NCBI RefSeq assembly: GCF_963675165.1
Contig: NC_087379.1
Span: 7,346,339-7,410,338 of the forward strand
Direction: 5' to 3'
Length of the DNA stretch: 64,000 bases
From: Halichondria panicea
Lineage: Eukaryota; Porifera; Demospongiae; Suberitida; Halichondriidae
Positions 31,074 to 43,252 of the stretch are shown piece by piece. The translations under genes were made by a program, and so were the position numbers. Every line of letters starts with the position of its first letter. The first letter of the stretch is position 1. Below the pieces are notes generated by a model that made no database searches, was not told the DNA's origin, and saw only the letters and a list, made by a program, of their open reading frames with translations.

Positions 31074-31145
31074 CCCTTCTCTGGTAAGAGGAAAGTTGTT
31101 GTGTCCTGGTCACAGCCATACCTCAAACAAAGTCACAGAACATAA
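31074..31145 (+). pseudogene. Orphan copy of the DX1 last exon
   Basis: 72 nt with acceptor and the full DX1-type C-terminus (PFSGKRKVVVSWSQ, ending S-H-R-T-stop). Similar orphans precede later DX copies or array units at 40386-40457, 46707-46778, 52747-52818, 57134-57202 and 63334-63405. They match DX1 better than the DX2-type last exon. Confidence 0.8.
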
Positions 31146-31351
31146 CCTATAATAGCTGAACTGCATGTGTACTTCGATCATTACATTACTTGGTTTATTT
31201 TTTGTATGCAGTGCTTTAGAAATGTGAAAGCAGTTAATTATGCCATAATTATGGTATGAGGGGGTGGAAGCCTACACAGTGTAGAATTCCTTTGTGGCCT
31301 AATGCGCATGTGCAGACTAGTACTGGATTCTACCACAGCATGCAATATGGC

Positions 31352-33062
31352 ATGGCATGGACTAGTATAGCTGCTGTGACCGTCTCCACAGATGCTCTCC
31401 CTCTCAAGATCAGTCCCAGAGATGGCAATACATCCCTGCAATTCCTCAAGGAGTGGATGGCAGCCAACAAGGACTGGCTGGACCAGAAGCTGCTGGAACA
31501 TGGTAGACCATATACAGCCAGCTGCGAAACTTGTAAATGCTGTATACTTGTTGCTCTGCTGGCTCATAAAATCATATCTAGCTGTATGTTTAATGATTGT
31601 ATCTGCTATACAGGAGCCATCTTATTGCAAGGGTTTGATGTGAACGAAGCCATCGACTTCCAAGAAGCTGTACTGCAGTTCAGTCCTGACCTGTGTGACA
31701 CGTACAGAGGCACCTCTCCAAGGAACCAAATCCCTGGAACCCAGGTATACTGTCATGCATCTCCATGTGTGTGGTTGGCTGATTAACTGGACTGGGTAGG
31801 AATGTATTAATAGCAAGCATGTTTTGAGCCATCTAAATGAAATTCTAATCATGATTCATATAGTGTTGGACAGAGAACATTGACTTGGGTTGTTTTTGCC
31901 TATAGTATAAATGATAATTATATTGTCACATGATCAGCCATTGATCTGGCTACCTGATTAATGTGTTTTGATATACATTCCAAGAAAACAATTTGTCCAC
32001 ACAAACAGCTACATAGCTAGTGGCTTCAATATAGTTGTGTACCATGTGTACTGTGCTCTGTAATTAAGCCCCTCCCCCACACACAGTACGTGTTCTCGGC
32101 CAGTGAGTTCCCCCCACACTACCCCATTCCCCAACACCTTGAGATGGCGTTCCTGCCCGCCCCTCCTCGGAGACTGTTCTTCTGTTGTCTGGAGGCACCC
32201 ACCTCGGCTGGAGGGGAGACTTGTCTGGCCGACTACAAGAAAGTCTATGAGACCATGGATCCGAAAATTCGACAAAGTTTTGAAGACAAAGGAGTGAGTA
32301 TGTGTAGATAGTGATTGTGTGTGCATGTGGTGTGTGTGCATGTGGTGTGTGTACAAACTTCCTGTCAGCTGATTTATTTAACACAAACAGATGAACCACG
32401 TGATTACATTGCTGCTGTGTTGTAGGTGATGCATATTCGTAACTATGTGAGACAGAGGAGCTACTTCACAGACCCGTCCATGATGAAGGGGTGGGAGGCC
32501 GTGTTTGGCACCAAAGATCGAGAAGAAGTTTCCCAGGAACTGACAGAGAACCGAATGGAGCACTCATGGGGAGAGAACGATTCACTGAGGATAGTGAACC
32601 GTGTCCCTGCTATAGAGAAGCATCCTCAGTCCGGCCACAAAGTGTGGTTCAATCATTTAATGGTATGTATAGCGATGGTCGCTTGGCCCTGGCTAGTACT
32701 GTATCACCATATGGCATTGTACAATCATTGCATGCATAGATCAGGTAATAGCAGGAGCTATATAAACTCCTGGTAATAGGTATATAGTGATGATTGGGTA
32801 TAGCTTACTAGGTTGGTTTCTGAGTACTGCTACACTTACAGTAGCTAGATTGCGATGAAACACTATTGCAATGCAAATGTGAAAATTATGACTACTACTG
32901 AAAGTCTTCGTACTAGCGAGTTAAATTATGATTTTGTTGTCTGACAATACTTGTTTCAAGTACGCTGCAATCTAGTTCTTAATTGTGGTGCAAATTTTGT
33001 GCTAGCAATGAGATGGTCGTTTACCTATATCAACAATTAGTACCCAACCCCCCCACCACACA

Positions 33063-33117
<55 letters not shown>

Positions 33118-33874
33118 CAGGTATTTCATTGGACCATGTATTATGACGAGCCCTACCGTGTGTACCAGCGCCTGGGGGGTCTCAAACAGCTGCTCTACTC
33201 CTGGGTCCTGTGGGCTGCCAGCTTCTTCTATATCGGACTGAAAGCACCCTCGGCTAAACTGAGCCTTGGTATGAACACTTGCTATGGCGATGGTGCGGCC
33301 ATACCTTATCGTACAGTGAGCCACGTTAGAGACACAGTGTGGAGGAACCTTGTGTTCAATCGCTGGAAGCAGGGAGACGTGCTCATGATTGACAACTTCA
33401 GGGTCTCTCACGGGAGACAGGTAAGAGAGTCTTTGCATGAATCAACCACTCTAGCCTCACTATGTATGTGTTAGCTCTATACAGTGGAACCTCTGTTAAC
33501 AACCACCTCCGAATAAAGGCCAGTTGCTATATAACAGCCAGTCACCCAGGTCCCAAATGAATAAGTTGTGTACAAAACAACCTCTCAACAAAGGCCACCT
33601 CTGTATAAGGGCCAAAACATTGTTCCCCAAAGGTGTCCGTTATAGAGGGGTTCCACTGTATTTGATTGTGGTGTCACATGCACACTACTGTTACTGGCAC
33701 TGGTACATAGAGTACGTGATTTAAGCATTGTATGTAGGATCGATTTCTATGATTCTAGTGAGCCTTTATCAATATTTTGTTGTATTTTCCATTCTGTAGC
33801 CTTTCTCCGGCAAGAGGAAGATCGTTGTGTCCTGGTCTAACCCGATGACAAGACCCAGCCTCATAAGATCCTGA
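31352..33874 (+). CDS. DX2: TauD/TfdA-type Fe(II)/2-oxoglutarate dioxygenase, 6 exons, 366 aa
   Basis: Exons 31352-31502, 31614-31744, 32087-32293, 32426-32662, 33121-33420 and 33800-33874; all GT/AG, phases agree, 1101 nt. Iron ligands H111 and E113 (Q-H-L-E-M-A-F) and H339 (S-H-G-R-Q) are intact, as is the G-G-E-T turn and the basic C-terminal segment for 2-oxoglutarate. The exon 5 hydrophobic stretch reads [17 protein letters not shown]. The exon structure equals DX1 although sequence has diverged, mainly at the N-terminus and exon 5. Its 5' flank is built from the 3' end of a DX1-like gene. Intron 4 ends in a (CA)n tract; intron 5 holds a MITE. Substrate unknown. Confidence 0.85.
33057..33115. 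repeat. (CA)n microsatellite before DX2 exon 5
   Basis: CA tract separated from the exon 5 acceptor by only TATCAG. The same arrangement is seen before exon 5 of DX3 (42346-42481, with CCTCCC interruptions) and DX5 (58962-59199). Confidence 0.95.
33482..33658. mobile_element. 177-bp pogo/Tigger-like MITE in DX2 intron 5
   Basis: Ends CAGTGGAACCTCTGTTAAC and the inverse form TATAGAGGGGTTCCACTG, flanked by TA. It is present in the same intron of DX3 (42849-43035) and DX5 (59560-59736) but absent from DX1, so it inserted before the DX2-type copies split. Confidence 0.8.
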
Positions 33875-34350
33875 ACCACCATAGACTGATATTTATAACC
33901 AGTTGCCGTTTCCATCGTTTTATATTTACACAGCAATCATTCCTCCATGTGCGTTACATGCTGTACATTGTTTCATGAATTTGTGGTTTCTTAAGGGTGG
34001 AGGGTGCTTTAGGCTGACCACAATGGGATTTGTACCCTGGAGTATCCTGAGAGTTTCAATGGATATTCCTTAGTGTCAGAGCACATCATGGTACAAGTAC
34101 AGAATGTACATGTTAGTAGAAGGAGATGGTAGCCTCCTAATACAGTGTAGCAATTCCCTTGTGGCCTATTCAATGCAGAGCATGTTACCCACTCAGTCAT
34201 GTGACATGTGAAGGAATGGTTTCAGACTGCAGTATGTTTTGGAGCTTCACTCACCAGAGCTAGAAGACAAGAATGATGCTGAGTATCTTCCTCCTCCACA
34301 ACTCCTCCAGATGTGAGCCACTGAAACCTTGCAGGCGATGTTGGCAATCC
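33875..34350. other. 3' flank of DX2, no gene seen
   Basis: Related to the DX1 3' flank (27280-27560) and repeated after DX3 (43253-43735) and DX5 (59938-60330). It includes the uninterrupted hAT target site at about 34213. The DX3 version adds short palindromic GTACCCTAGGGTAC-type repeats at 43410-43460. Confidence 0.5.
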
Positions 34351-34352
34351 GT

Positions 34353-34645
34353 GAGGAGAAGGTCATACAGGGAAGAAAGGTGTCTCCAAAACCAGCAGAC
34401 AAAAGTGAGCCCCCCCCCCCTCTAGTCTCGTGGACCAGACTTGTAACGGCTGGCTTGTGACACTATACTGTACACACCTACTGCCTATAACTTCCTTCAC
34501 CCCCCATACATAGCCTGAGTCCAGTGAGGTGGTGAAGAGGATGATAGTGTCTCTCTCTGGTGATGGCTCCCTCCCTCCGGACACTCTGGAGCACCTCACA
34601 CCAGAACTACTCACTAGAATAGAGCCAACAACACGCAAGACACAG
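34353..34645 (+). pseudogene. Copies of G exons 8 and 9
   Basis: About 34353-34406 matches exon 8 (K-V-S-P-K-P-A-D-K) and 34514-34645 matches exon 9 (P-E-S-S-E-V-V-K-R-M). Exon 9 lacks 21 bp, in frame, covering the SLITAAI codons. They lie 3' of T9. Confidence 0.75.
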
Positions 34646-34861
34646 GTAAAGGCGTGCTATATAAGAGGTAGAGTTGCACAACATTGTATTGAAGCTATGC
34701 GTTGGATTGATTTAGCTCTTTCCTATTACTCAGTGTAAATTAAGTGAATAAGCTCCAACAAAGGAACTATATAATGTGCTGTAATTATATAGAATATAAC
34801 GTAATTATAGGTTAAGAGTGCGCTTAACCCACAAGTATTTATTATAATATTCATTGTAGCC

Positions 34862-34994
34862 AGCGCTTAGTAACGCGCCAGTACGGTACATGTAGTCCAA
34901 ACAAATACAATTGCAATCAGTACACAGATAATACTTATGTCTACGGTTTGTTTGTGTGTATACTGTACGTAATTATCACTCTTCTAATTAAGCA
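34862..34994 (-). promoter_or_regulatory. Conserved 130-bp block downstream of the TRAF stop codon
   Basis: Begins TTAGTAACGCGCCAGTACGG and runs to the stop codon region (TTCTAATTAAGCAACTACTT). Near-identical blocks follow T10 (38131-38254), T11 (44353-44485), T12 (46996-47124), T13 (50351-50478), T14 (55195-55321) and T15 (61223-61348). Probably 3' UTR and terminator sequence; function unproven. Confidence 0.5.
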
Positions 34995-34995
34995 A

Positions 34996-36447
34996 CTACT
35001 TCAGTACTACTTTGTTTATTTGGAAGAGAAGGGTGTCGTTTTGTAAATACTTGGGCTCCAGTTCAGTGTGAGCGATGAACTTTGAATTTCCCCATCCATT
35101 CTTTGATCTCTCTCCCTCTGTCACTCTGGTGCAGTACTTGTCAGGTATTTTGTCATCGTAGGTGTCTGTGCCTGTTTTATGACCCTTGCCATCGACTTGG
35201 TCCAGTATTTGATATGAAATCGCACCACGAAACAGCCATTTCAAAGAATCGTCGAACTCTCCTCTCATGAAGCACACATACACAGAGACGTGTGTTCCTT
35301 TACCAGTGTTGCAGCCGTTAGCGTCCACTCTGAGACAGATCTTGTAGCCCTGATAGTGGGTGTAGACTGGAGGGGAGTACCACTGATCGTCATCTCTCTT
35401 GTGCTGTTGGAAGTTGGTCATTGTAAGGACAGGGGGACCAAGAGGTATGGCGGTACATGGTGCAAGCTGAACATAGGGCGTGAGTAATTGCGCCAACTCC
35501 AGTGGACCAAGAGGTCTAGAGTTCACGATGAGAGGTGCAGTCTTGAGCAGCTGTTGCATTGGCTCCAATTCGTTAATTTTTGTTTTAAGTATTCTATTTT
35601 CAGCTTCTAGACTTGTTATTTTGTCTTGTTGCTTGGTGATTTCTTCTCTTTGTTGTGTAGTCTCAGCTTGTTGCTTGGCATGACTGGAGGCTAATAGAGA
35701 GATGTGTGTGAGTAGGTTCTCTCTCAGGTGTTCTGGCATGTCTTGTCGAGGGAGTTTCACAGCACAGCCTATGTGGTGGAAGTCACAGTTGATGGTGGTC
35801 AGGGGGCACTCATCAGCAACATGGCTGTCTATATTCTGACGTTGGATAGTTGAACCACACTGGTTAGGGCAGGGGACAGGGAAGGACCCACACACAGGCC
35901 AATGGTTGTTGGTGACATCATCATAGGTAGACTTGTAATCATGGCAGTGCTCACAACCGAATGGACGTTTGGGGCAATCCTTAATTTGGTGGTTTTGAAT
36001 GTACCTTCGCTGTTGTTGGTTCCCGCATTTATAGATGCAATCAATTTCGACAAACTGGCATCCATCGAGTTGTTTCTCTGGCTGTGGATCTGTGTTGAGG
36101 TGCCCATCAAGCTGTCTCAGTTCCCCCGTCCACTCACACCCGTCTTTCTGGTGGCTACAGCGAACTTTCAAACTGTAGAGCAATTGTTTCGAACTTTTGT
36201 CGGCAAAACTTGAAAATTCCTCTTCATTGCAAGTTGGGCACGTTTTTTTAGTAGATTTGATGTGTTCAATACAAGTTTTGCAAAACTTCTTTCCACAGCA
36301 TGTGACCTGGTGGGGCTCTCGAATGATCTGGAGACAAACTGGACACTCTGACTGGACGTATCGTTCTGGTGGAGGTTCCACAAACTCACAATCGAATCCT
36401 ATTATTCTCTTGTCAGCTTGTTGCTGGTTGTTTGGGTTCAGTGCCAT
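34996..36447 (-). CDS. TRAF-like RING/zinc-finger/MATH protein T9, intact, 483 aa, chimeric linker
   Basis: Single exon. One Ala codon of the MAALNPNN start is missing (M-A-L-N-P-N-N). RING-like about 35-73 with CCGKKFC followed by an extra Glu, TRAF zinc fingers about 97-246, coiled coil about 257-305, MATH about 339-483. The linker before the MATH domain contains both known linker types one after the other: QQLLKTAPLIVNSRPLGP (as in T14), then AQLLTPYVQLAPC and IPLGPP (as in T8 and T11). That makes it a recombinant of two lineages. One MATH residue usually Pro (K-W-P-F) is Leu. Upstream motif about 36549-36585. Confidence 0.9.
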   Translation of the reverse strand: MALNPNNQQQADKRIIGFDCEFVEPPPERYVQSECPVCLQIIREPHQVTCCGKKFCKTCIEHIKSTKKTCPTCNEEEFSSFADKSSKQLLYSLKVRCSHQKDGCEWTGELRQLDGHLNTDPQPEKQLDGCQFVEIDCIYKCGNQQQRRYIQNHQIKDCPKRPFGCEHCHDYKSTYDDVTNNHWPVCGSFPVPCPNQCGSTIQRQNIDSHVADECPLTTINCDFHHIGCAVKLPRQDMPEHLRENLLTHISLLASSHAKQQAETTQQREEITKQQDKITSLEAENRILKTKINELEPMQQLLKTAPLIVNSRPLGPLELAQLLTPYVQLAPCTAIPLGPPVLTMTNFQQHKRDDDQWYSPPVYTHYQGYKICLRVDANGCNTGKGTHVSVYVCFMRGEFDDSLKWLFRGAISYQILDQVDGKGHKTGTDTYDDKIPDKYCTRVTEGERSKNGWGNSKFIAHTELEPKYLQNDTLLFQINKVVLK

Positions 36448-36548
36448 TTCTTATTCGCTTGTCTTGTCTTTTCTTGTAACTAAACAGGGTGTGCCGGCTC
36501 CTCTGATATAATGAATATTGTCAGTTACTTGTTATTCACGCTTTCCAT

Positions 36549-36585
36549 GTAGTCACATGTCTTCTAACCCATATTAGGTGCAGTT
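36549..36585 (-). promoter_or_regulatory. Shared upstream motif, T9 instance
   Basis: On the - strand it reads ACCTAATATGGGTTAGAAG then ACATGTGACTAC. The GCCGGCACACCCTGTTTAG block lies between it and the ATG. Confidence 0.45.
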
Positions 36586-36630
36586 ACTATAATGGCTGGT
36601 GTATAGTCAGTTTGTGGAAAAATAGCACAA

Positions 36631-36750
<120 letters not shown>

Positions 36751-36769
36751 ATATTCTGATATGCTCGCT

Positions 36770-37412
36770 CTCAAACACTTTCCTCCAATGAACTTCACCC
36801 CAAACAGCTCTTTGCTCTAGACTTGGCATCGAGACAATGCAGTGCATTTGTATATTGATTATCTGTATAATGTCATTGTGCAAGTATTAATGTTATGTGG
36901 TACATACACTCAGCTGATTATGTGTTGTACATAACCTCATTTCTCCCTTTCCTGCCTCCTTGCAGAGCCACCGTTTGACCTGGCGGCGTACATCAATAGC
37001 CTGAGTCTGAGTGACGTGGAACTGATATCAGAGGACGGGTCCCGATTCCATGCACACAGACTGGTTCTCTGTGCCCAAAGCCCCGTGTTTAAGTCCATGC
37101 TAGACTCTGAACTATGGGTGGAATCTAGAAACAAGGAGGTTGGTTGTTTAATGCTGATTGCACTACCTCTGTCCATGGCTACTAGAATATTGAATACTGC
37201 ATATACTGTGTGTTTGAGAAACGTTGAGACCATGCATGGTACACTGTACTTAATTATCCTTTGTGAAGCATCAACTCTGAACACCACTGTATATACACAC
37301 ATAGACCAACTCCCTCCCTCCCTCCCATAGATTCCACTGCCTACACTGACTGGTAAGGTGGTGCAAGTGCTCCTCCAGTACCTGTACACTGGTCGCTGTC
37401 TCTTCCCTCGGG
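36770..37412 (+). pseudogene. Copies of G exons 12 (fragment), 13 and 14 (truncated)
   Basis: About 36770-36815 is the end of exon 12. 36966-37138 is a complete exon 13 of 173 nt with open frame and both splice sites (BTB segment D-V-E-L-I-S-E-D-G-S). 37331-37412 is exon 14 cut after C-L-F-P-R. Exon 13 is the best preserved G copy outside G itself. Confidence 0.8.
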
Positions 37413-37629
37413 AGACAGGTTAGGGAATGCTTTCATGGTTGTGTGCTACAGTAGTGTAGTTTAGTTGTCTTTATGACCAAATGGCCGTATGTTAGCTACT
37501 TATATGTAGGTTGTGATGGTTGTTCACTGTCAAGAAAAAATAGCATTAAAGTGCACAAAAATAATGACAGAGACAACCCTAGACACAGCTCCATCTCTTC
37601 TCGAGGATATGTGCCAGTATCAGGCAATC

Positions 37630-37922
37630 CGTGAGGAGTAGGTTGTACTGGGGAGAAAGGTGTCTCCAAAACCAGCAGACATGGTGAGACCCCCCCCCCC
37701 CCCAGGCTTATTGCCTACAGACACTGGTAACCAACACCATCTCTTCACTCCCCCCCCCCCCCCCCACAGCCTGAGTCCAGTGAGACGGTGAAGAGGATGA
37801 TAGTGTCTTTCTCTGGTGATGGCTCCCTCCCTCCGGACACTCTGGAGCACCTCACACCAGAATTACTCACTAGGATAGAGCCAAGTCTTATCACTGCTGC
37901 CATAGCAACACGCAAGACACAG
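37630..37922 (+). pseudogene. Copies of G exons 8 and 9
   Basis: Exon 8 at about 37630-37684 and a full-length, in-frame exon 9 at 37770-37922 (153 nt). No preceding or following G exons make a gene. Confidence 0.75.
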
Positions 37923-38255
37923 GTGAAGGCGTGCTATATAAGAGGTATAGTTACACAACATTGTATTGAAGCTATGCGTTGGATTGATTTAGCTCTTTCC
38001 TATTTTTCTCAGTGTAAATTAAGCAAATAAGCGACAACATAATAACTAATGTGCCGTATATTAACTATAACATAATTATAGGTTAAGCTTAACCCACAAG
38101 TATATATTATAACATTTATTGTAGCCAGCGCTTAGTAACGCGCCAGTACGGTACATGTAGTCCAAACAAATACAATTGCAATCAGTACACAGATAATACT
38201 TATGTCTACGGTTTGTTTGTGTGTATACGTAATTATCACTCTTCTAATTAAGCAA

Positions 38256-39695
38256 CTACTTCAGTTCTACTTTGTGTATTTGGAAGAAAAGGGTGTCGTT
38301 TCGTAAATACTTGGGCTTCAGTTCAGTGTGAGCAATGAACTGTGGAGCTCCCCACCCCACTCCCCTCTCTCCGACTGTCACTCTGGTACAGCTTACATTT
38401 GGTGCTTTGTCATCATAGGTGATTGTTTGTGTTTTATGATCCTCGCCATTAACGTGGTTCAGTAGTTGCCATGAAATCACACCACGAAACGGCCATTTCA
38501 GAGAATTGTCAAACTCTCCTCTCATAAAGTACACGTACACAGAGACGTGTGTTCCTATACCACAGGTTTCACCGTTAGCGTACACTCTGAGACCGATCTT
38601 GTAGCCCTGATGGTGGGTGTAGACTGGAGGGGAGTACCACTTATCGTCATCTCTCTTGTGCTGTTGGAAGTCGGTCATTGTAAGAACAGGGGGCTCCAGT
38701 GGAACAAGAGGTCTAGAGTTCACAATGGGAGGTGCTGTCTTGAGTAGTTGTTGCAATGGTTCCAATTCTGTGATTTTAATTTTTAGATGTTTATTCTCTT
38801 CTACTAAAATAGCAATATCAGCTTGTTGCTTGGCAATACTAGTAGCAAACAATTTTTTTTCTTGCTGTAGCGTGCTCTGTAGTGCAGTTAAGTTCATTGT
38901 AGAAAATGTTATCTCGGCATTACTATAGTAGTGTTTTGTTGCTGTAGTGTGGTAACTTTGGTCTGTAGTGCAGCTATTTTGGTCTCAAACGATCTACATA
39001 GTGTATTTTCAGTTTCCAGACTTGTGATTTTGTCTTGTTGCTTGGCATGACTGGTGGCTAATAGAGAGATGTGTGTGAGTAGGTTCTCTCTCAGGTGTTC
39101 TGGTATGTCTTGTCGAGGGAGTTTCACAGCACAGCCTACGTGGTGGAAGTCACAGTTGATGGTGGTCAAGGGGCACTCTTTGGCAACATGGCTGTTTATA
39201 TTCTGACGTTGGATAGTTGAACCACACTGGTTAGGGCAGGGGACAGGGAAGGACCCACACACAGGCCAGTGGTTGTTGGTGACATCATCGTAGGTAGACT
39301 TGTAATCATGGCAGTGCTCACAACCGAATGGACGTTTGGGGCAATCCTTAATTTGGTGGTTTTGAATGTACCTTCGTTGCAGTTGGTTCCTGTAGATGCA
39401 ATCAATCTCAACAAACTGACATCCATCGAGTCGTTTCTCTGGCAGTGGAACTTTTGTCGGCAAAAATTGAAAATTCTTCGTTACAGGTTGGGCACGGCTT
39501 TTGAATTGCTTTGATGTGCTCAATACAAGCTTTGCAAAACTTTTTTCCACAGCATGTGACCTGGTGGGGCTCTCGAATGATCTGGAGACAAACTGGACAC
39601 TCTGACTGGATGTATTTCGAAGGTGGTGGCTTCACAAACTCACAATCGAATCCTATTATTCTCTTGTCAGCTTGTTGCTGGTTGTTGGCTGCCAT
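38256..39695 (-). pseudogene. TRAF-like T10, broken
   Basis: Close relative of T13. It has an out-of-frame deletion from the end of the RING to the first zinc finger (F-A-D-K-S joins P-L-P-E-K), a 6-bp in-frame loss in the next finger, and a 2-bp insertion in the coiled coil that shifts the MATH part into another frame (open 38256-38897). With two frameshifts it cannot make a complete protein. Confidence 0.85.
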
Positions 39696-39817
39696 TTCTG
39701 GCAGTTTCAGTTTTACATTAAAGCTTTACATACATACTCTTTGATGGGAATATTTGTGTGGGTATAGTCACATGCCTTTTAACTCCATATTTGGCATAGT
39801 GGTCAGGATGGTTGCCA

Positions 39818-39818
<1 letters not shown>

Positions 39819-39885
<67 letters not shown>

Positions 39886-39949
39886 GCACACACACACACA
39901 CGCACACACACACACACACACACTACACACACACACACGCACACACACA
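39819..39949. repeat. (CA)n microsatellite with CG interruptions
   Basis: Leads into the acceptor of the exon 12 copy at 39951. The T13 counterpart is at 52152-52311 and longer. Confidence 0.95.
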
Positions 39950-39950
39950 G

Positions 39951-40119
39951 TGTCCTCCATCGAGCTGCTCAGAGACAAGACCTATAGTGACAGTGGCGTG
40001 TCTAATCAGACTAGGGGCTGACCCTCTACTCAAGAACACCTTCAACTCGTGCACCACTGACATGCTTGCTCTCAAACACTTTCCTCTAAAGAACTTCACC
40101 CCAAAACTGGAGGAGAAAG
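39951..40119 (+). pseudogene. Copy of G exon 12 upstream of T10
   Basis: 169 nt against 167 in gene G; a small insertion (CTATAGTGACAG for CTGGCGACAG) breaks the frame. Confidence 0.8.
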
Positions 40120-40385
40120 GTGAGACTACAAACAATGTATACAGCTCTTTGCCCTATTAGATATTGACATCACTTAAAGTGAGACCAGTGCACGTGTATA
40201 TACGTATAATGTGAAAGTATTATTTTTATGTGGTACAAGTCAAAACAGTGTTTTTTGATCGAATGGCAAATAATTTGTATGTTGGCTACTTGTTCACTGT
40301 TAATTGTTTCGGCTCGTATGCATTTTTATGTTAATTGTCGCTGTTACCGTGGTAGTAATGATGACCCTAATGCACATGCACACAG

Positions 40386-40457
40386 CCCTTCTCTGGTAAG
40401 AGGAAAGTTGTTGTGTCCTGGTCACAGCCATACCTCAAACAAAGTCACAGAACATAA
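40386..40457 (+). pseudogene. Orphan copy of the DX1-type last exon
   Basis: Acceptor plus 72-nt open frame ending in TAA, 200 bp before DX3 exon 1. Confidence 0.8.
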
Positions 40458-40663
40458 CCTATAATAGCTGAACTGCATGTGTACTTCGATCATTACATTA
40501 CTTGGTTTATTTTTTGTATGCAGTGCTTTAGAAATGTGAAAGCAGTTAATTATGCCATAATTATGGTATGAGGGGGTGGAAGCCTACACAGTGTAGAATT
40601 CCTTTGTGGCCTAATGCGCATGTGCAGACAATTAGATGGATTCTACCACAGCATGCAATAATT

Positions 40664-42362
40664 ATGGCATTGACTAGTATAGCTGCTGTGACCGTCTCCA
40701 CAGATGCTCTCCCTCTCAAGATCAGTCCCAGAGATGGCAATACATCCCTGCAATTCCTCAAGGAGTGGATGGCAGCCAACAAGGACTGGCTGGACCAGAA
40801 GCTGCTGGAACATGGTAGACCATATACAGCCAGCTGCGAAACTTGTAAATGCTGTATACTTGTTGCTCTGCTGGCTCATAAAATCACATCTAGCTGTATG
40901 TTTAATGATTGTATCTGCTATACAGGAGCCATCTTATTGCAAGGGTTTGATGTGAACGAAGCCATCGACTTCCAAGAAGCTGTACTGCAGTTCAGTCCTG
41001 ACCTGTGTGACACGTACAGAGGCACCTCTCCAAGGAACCAAATCCCTGGAACCCAGGTATACTCACTGTCATGCATCTCCATGTGTGTGGTTGGCTGATT
41101 AACTGCACTGGGTATGAATGTATTAATAGCAATGTACTGCTTTGAGCCATCTAAATGAAATTCTAATAATGATTCCATGTTATAGTGTTGGACAGAGAAC
41201 ATTGACTTGGGTTGTTTTTGCCTATTATGATATATTGTCACATGATCAGCCGTTGATCTGGCTACCCAAAACATTGATTGATATGTTTTGATATACATTC
41301 CAAGAAAACAATTTGTCCACACACAAACAGCTACATAGCTAGTGGCTTCAATATAGTTGTGTACCATGTGTACTGTGCTCTGTAATTAAGCCCCTCCCCC
41401 CACACACACACAGTACGTGTTCTCGGCCAGTGAGTTCCCCCCACACTACCCCATTCCCCAACACCTTGAGATGGCGTTCCTGCCTGCCCCTCCTCGGAGA
41501 CTGTTCTTCTGCTGTCTGGAGGCACCCACCTCGGCAGGAGGGGAGACTTGTCTGGCCGACTACAAGAAAGTCTATGAGACCATGGATCCGAAAATTCGGC
41601 AAAGTTTTGAAGACAAAGGAGTGAGTATGTGTAGATAGTGATTGTGTGTGCATGTGGTGTGTGTACAAACTTCCTGTCAGCTGATTTATTAACACAAACA
41701 GATGAACCACGTGATTACCTTGCTGCTGTGTTGTAGGTGATGCATATTCGTAACTATGTGAGACAGAGGAGCTACTTCACAGACCCGTCCATGATGAAGG
41801 GGTGGGAGGCAGTGTTTGGCACCAAAGATCAAGAAGAGGTTGCGCGGGAACTGACAGAGGACCGAATGGAGCACTCGTGGGGAGAGAATGATTCTCTGAG
41901 GATAGTGAACCGTGTCCCTGCTATAGAGAAGCATCCTCAGTCCGGCCACAAAGTGTGGTTCAATCATTTAATGGTATGTATAGTGATGGTCGCTTGGCCC
42001 TGGCTAGTACTGTATCACCATGGCATTGTGCATGCATAGATCAGGTAATAGCAGGAGCTATATGAACTCCTGGTAATAGATATAGTGATGATTGGTGTAG
42101 CTAGCTTACTAGGTTGGTTTCTGAGTACTGCTTCACTTACAGCAGCTAGATTGCGATGAAACATTACAAATGTGAAAATTATAACTACAACTGAAAATCT
42201 TCGTACTAGCGAGTTAAATTATGATTTTGTTGTCTGACAATACTTGTTGCAAGTACGCTGCAATCTAGTTCTTAATTATGGTGCAAATTTTGTGCTAGCA
42301 ATGAGATGGTCGTTTACCTGTATCAACAATTAGTACCCAACCCCCCCACACACACACACCCT

Positions 42363-42442
<80 letters not shown>

Positions 42443-43252
42443 CCCACACACACACACACCCTCCCACACACACACACACATATCAGGTGTTTCATTGGAC
42501 CATGTATTATGACGAGCCCTACCGTGTGTACCAGCGCCTGGGAGGTCTAAAACAGCTACTCTACTCCTGGGTCCTGTGGGCCGCCAGCTTCTTCTATATC
42601 GGACTGAAAGCACCCTCGGCTAAACTGAGCCTTGGTATGAACACTTGCTATGGCGATGGTGCGGCCATACCTTATCGTACAGTGAGCCACGTTAGAGACA
42701 CAGTGTGGAGGAACCTTGTGTTCAATCGCTGGGAGCAGGGAGACGTGCTCATGATAGACAACTTCAGGGTCTCTCACGGGAGACAGGTAAGGGAGTCTCT
42801 GCATGAATCAACAACTCTAGCCTTCTCACTACATGTATTAGCTCTATACAGTGGAACCTCTGTTAACAACCACCTCCGAATAAAGGCCAACTATATAACG
42901 GCCAGGCACCTAGGTCCCAGTTTGTGTACAAAACAACCTCTCAACAAAGGCCACCTCTGTATAAAGGCCACCTCTGTATAAAGGCCAAAACATTGTTCCC
43001 CAAAGGTGTCCGTACGTTATAGAGGGGTTCCACTGTATTTGATTGTGGTGTTTTGTGTACACTGGCACTGGCACTGGCACTGGCACTGGTATAGAGTACA
43101 TGATTTAAGCATTGTATGTAGGATCGATTTCTATGATGCTAGTGAGCCTTTATCAATATCTATTTTCCATTCTGTAGCCTTTCTCTGGCAGGAGGAAGAT
43201 CGTTGTGTCCTGGTCTAACCCGATGACAAGACTCAGCCTCATAAGATCCTGA
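40664..43252 (+). CDS. DX3: TauD/TfdA-type Fe(II)/2-oxoglutarate dioxygenase, 6 exons, 366 aa
   Basis: Exons 40664-40814, 40926-41056, 41414-41620, 41737-41973, 42487-42786 and 43178-43252; all GT/AG with matching phases, 1101 nt. Iron ligands H111, E113 and H339 intact. Nearly identical to DX2 (Trp3 is Leu here; a few changes such as Lys to Arg near the C-terminus). The reading frame is open in all exons, so this is probably a working gene or a very young copy. Intron 4 ends in a (CA)n tract broken by CCTCCC, and intron 5 holds the same MITE as DX2. Confidence 0.85.

Noticed and set aside
36966-37922. A second complete copy of gene G from exons 13, 14, 8 and 9
   Set aside because: Exon order is wrong for G, exon 14 is truncated and no start or WH2 exons are present.
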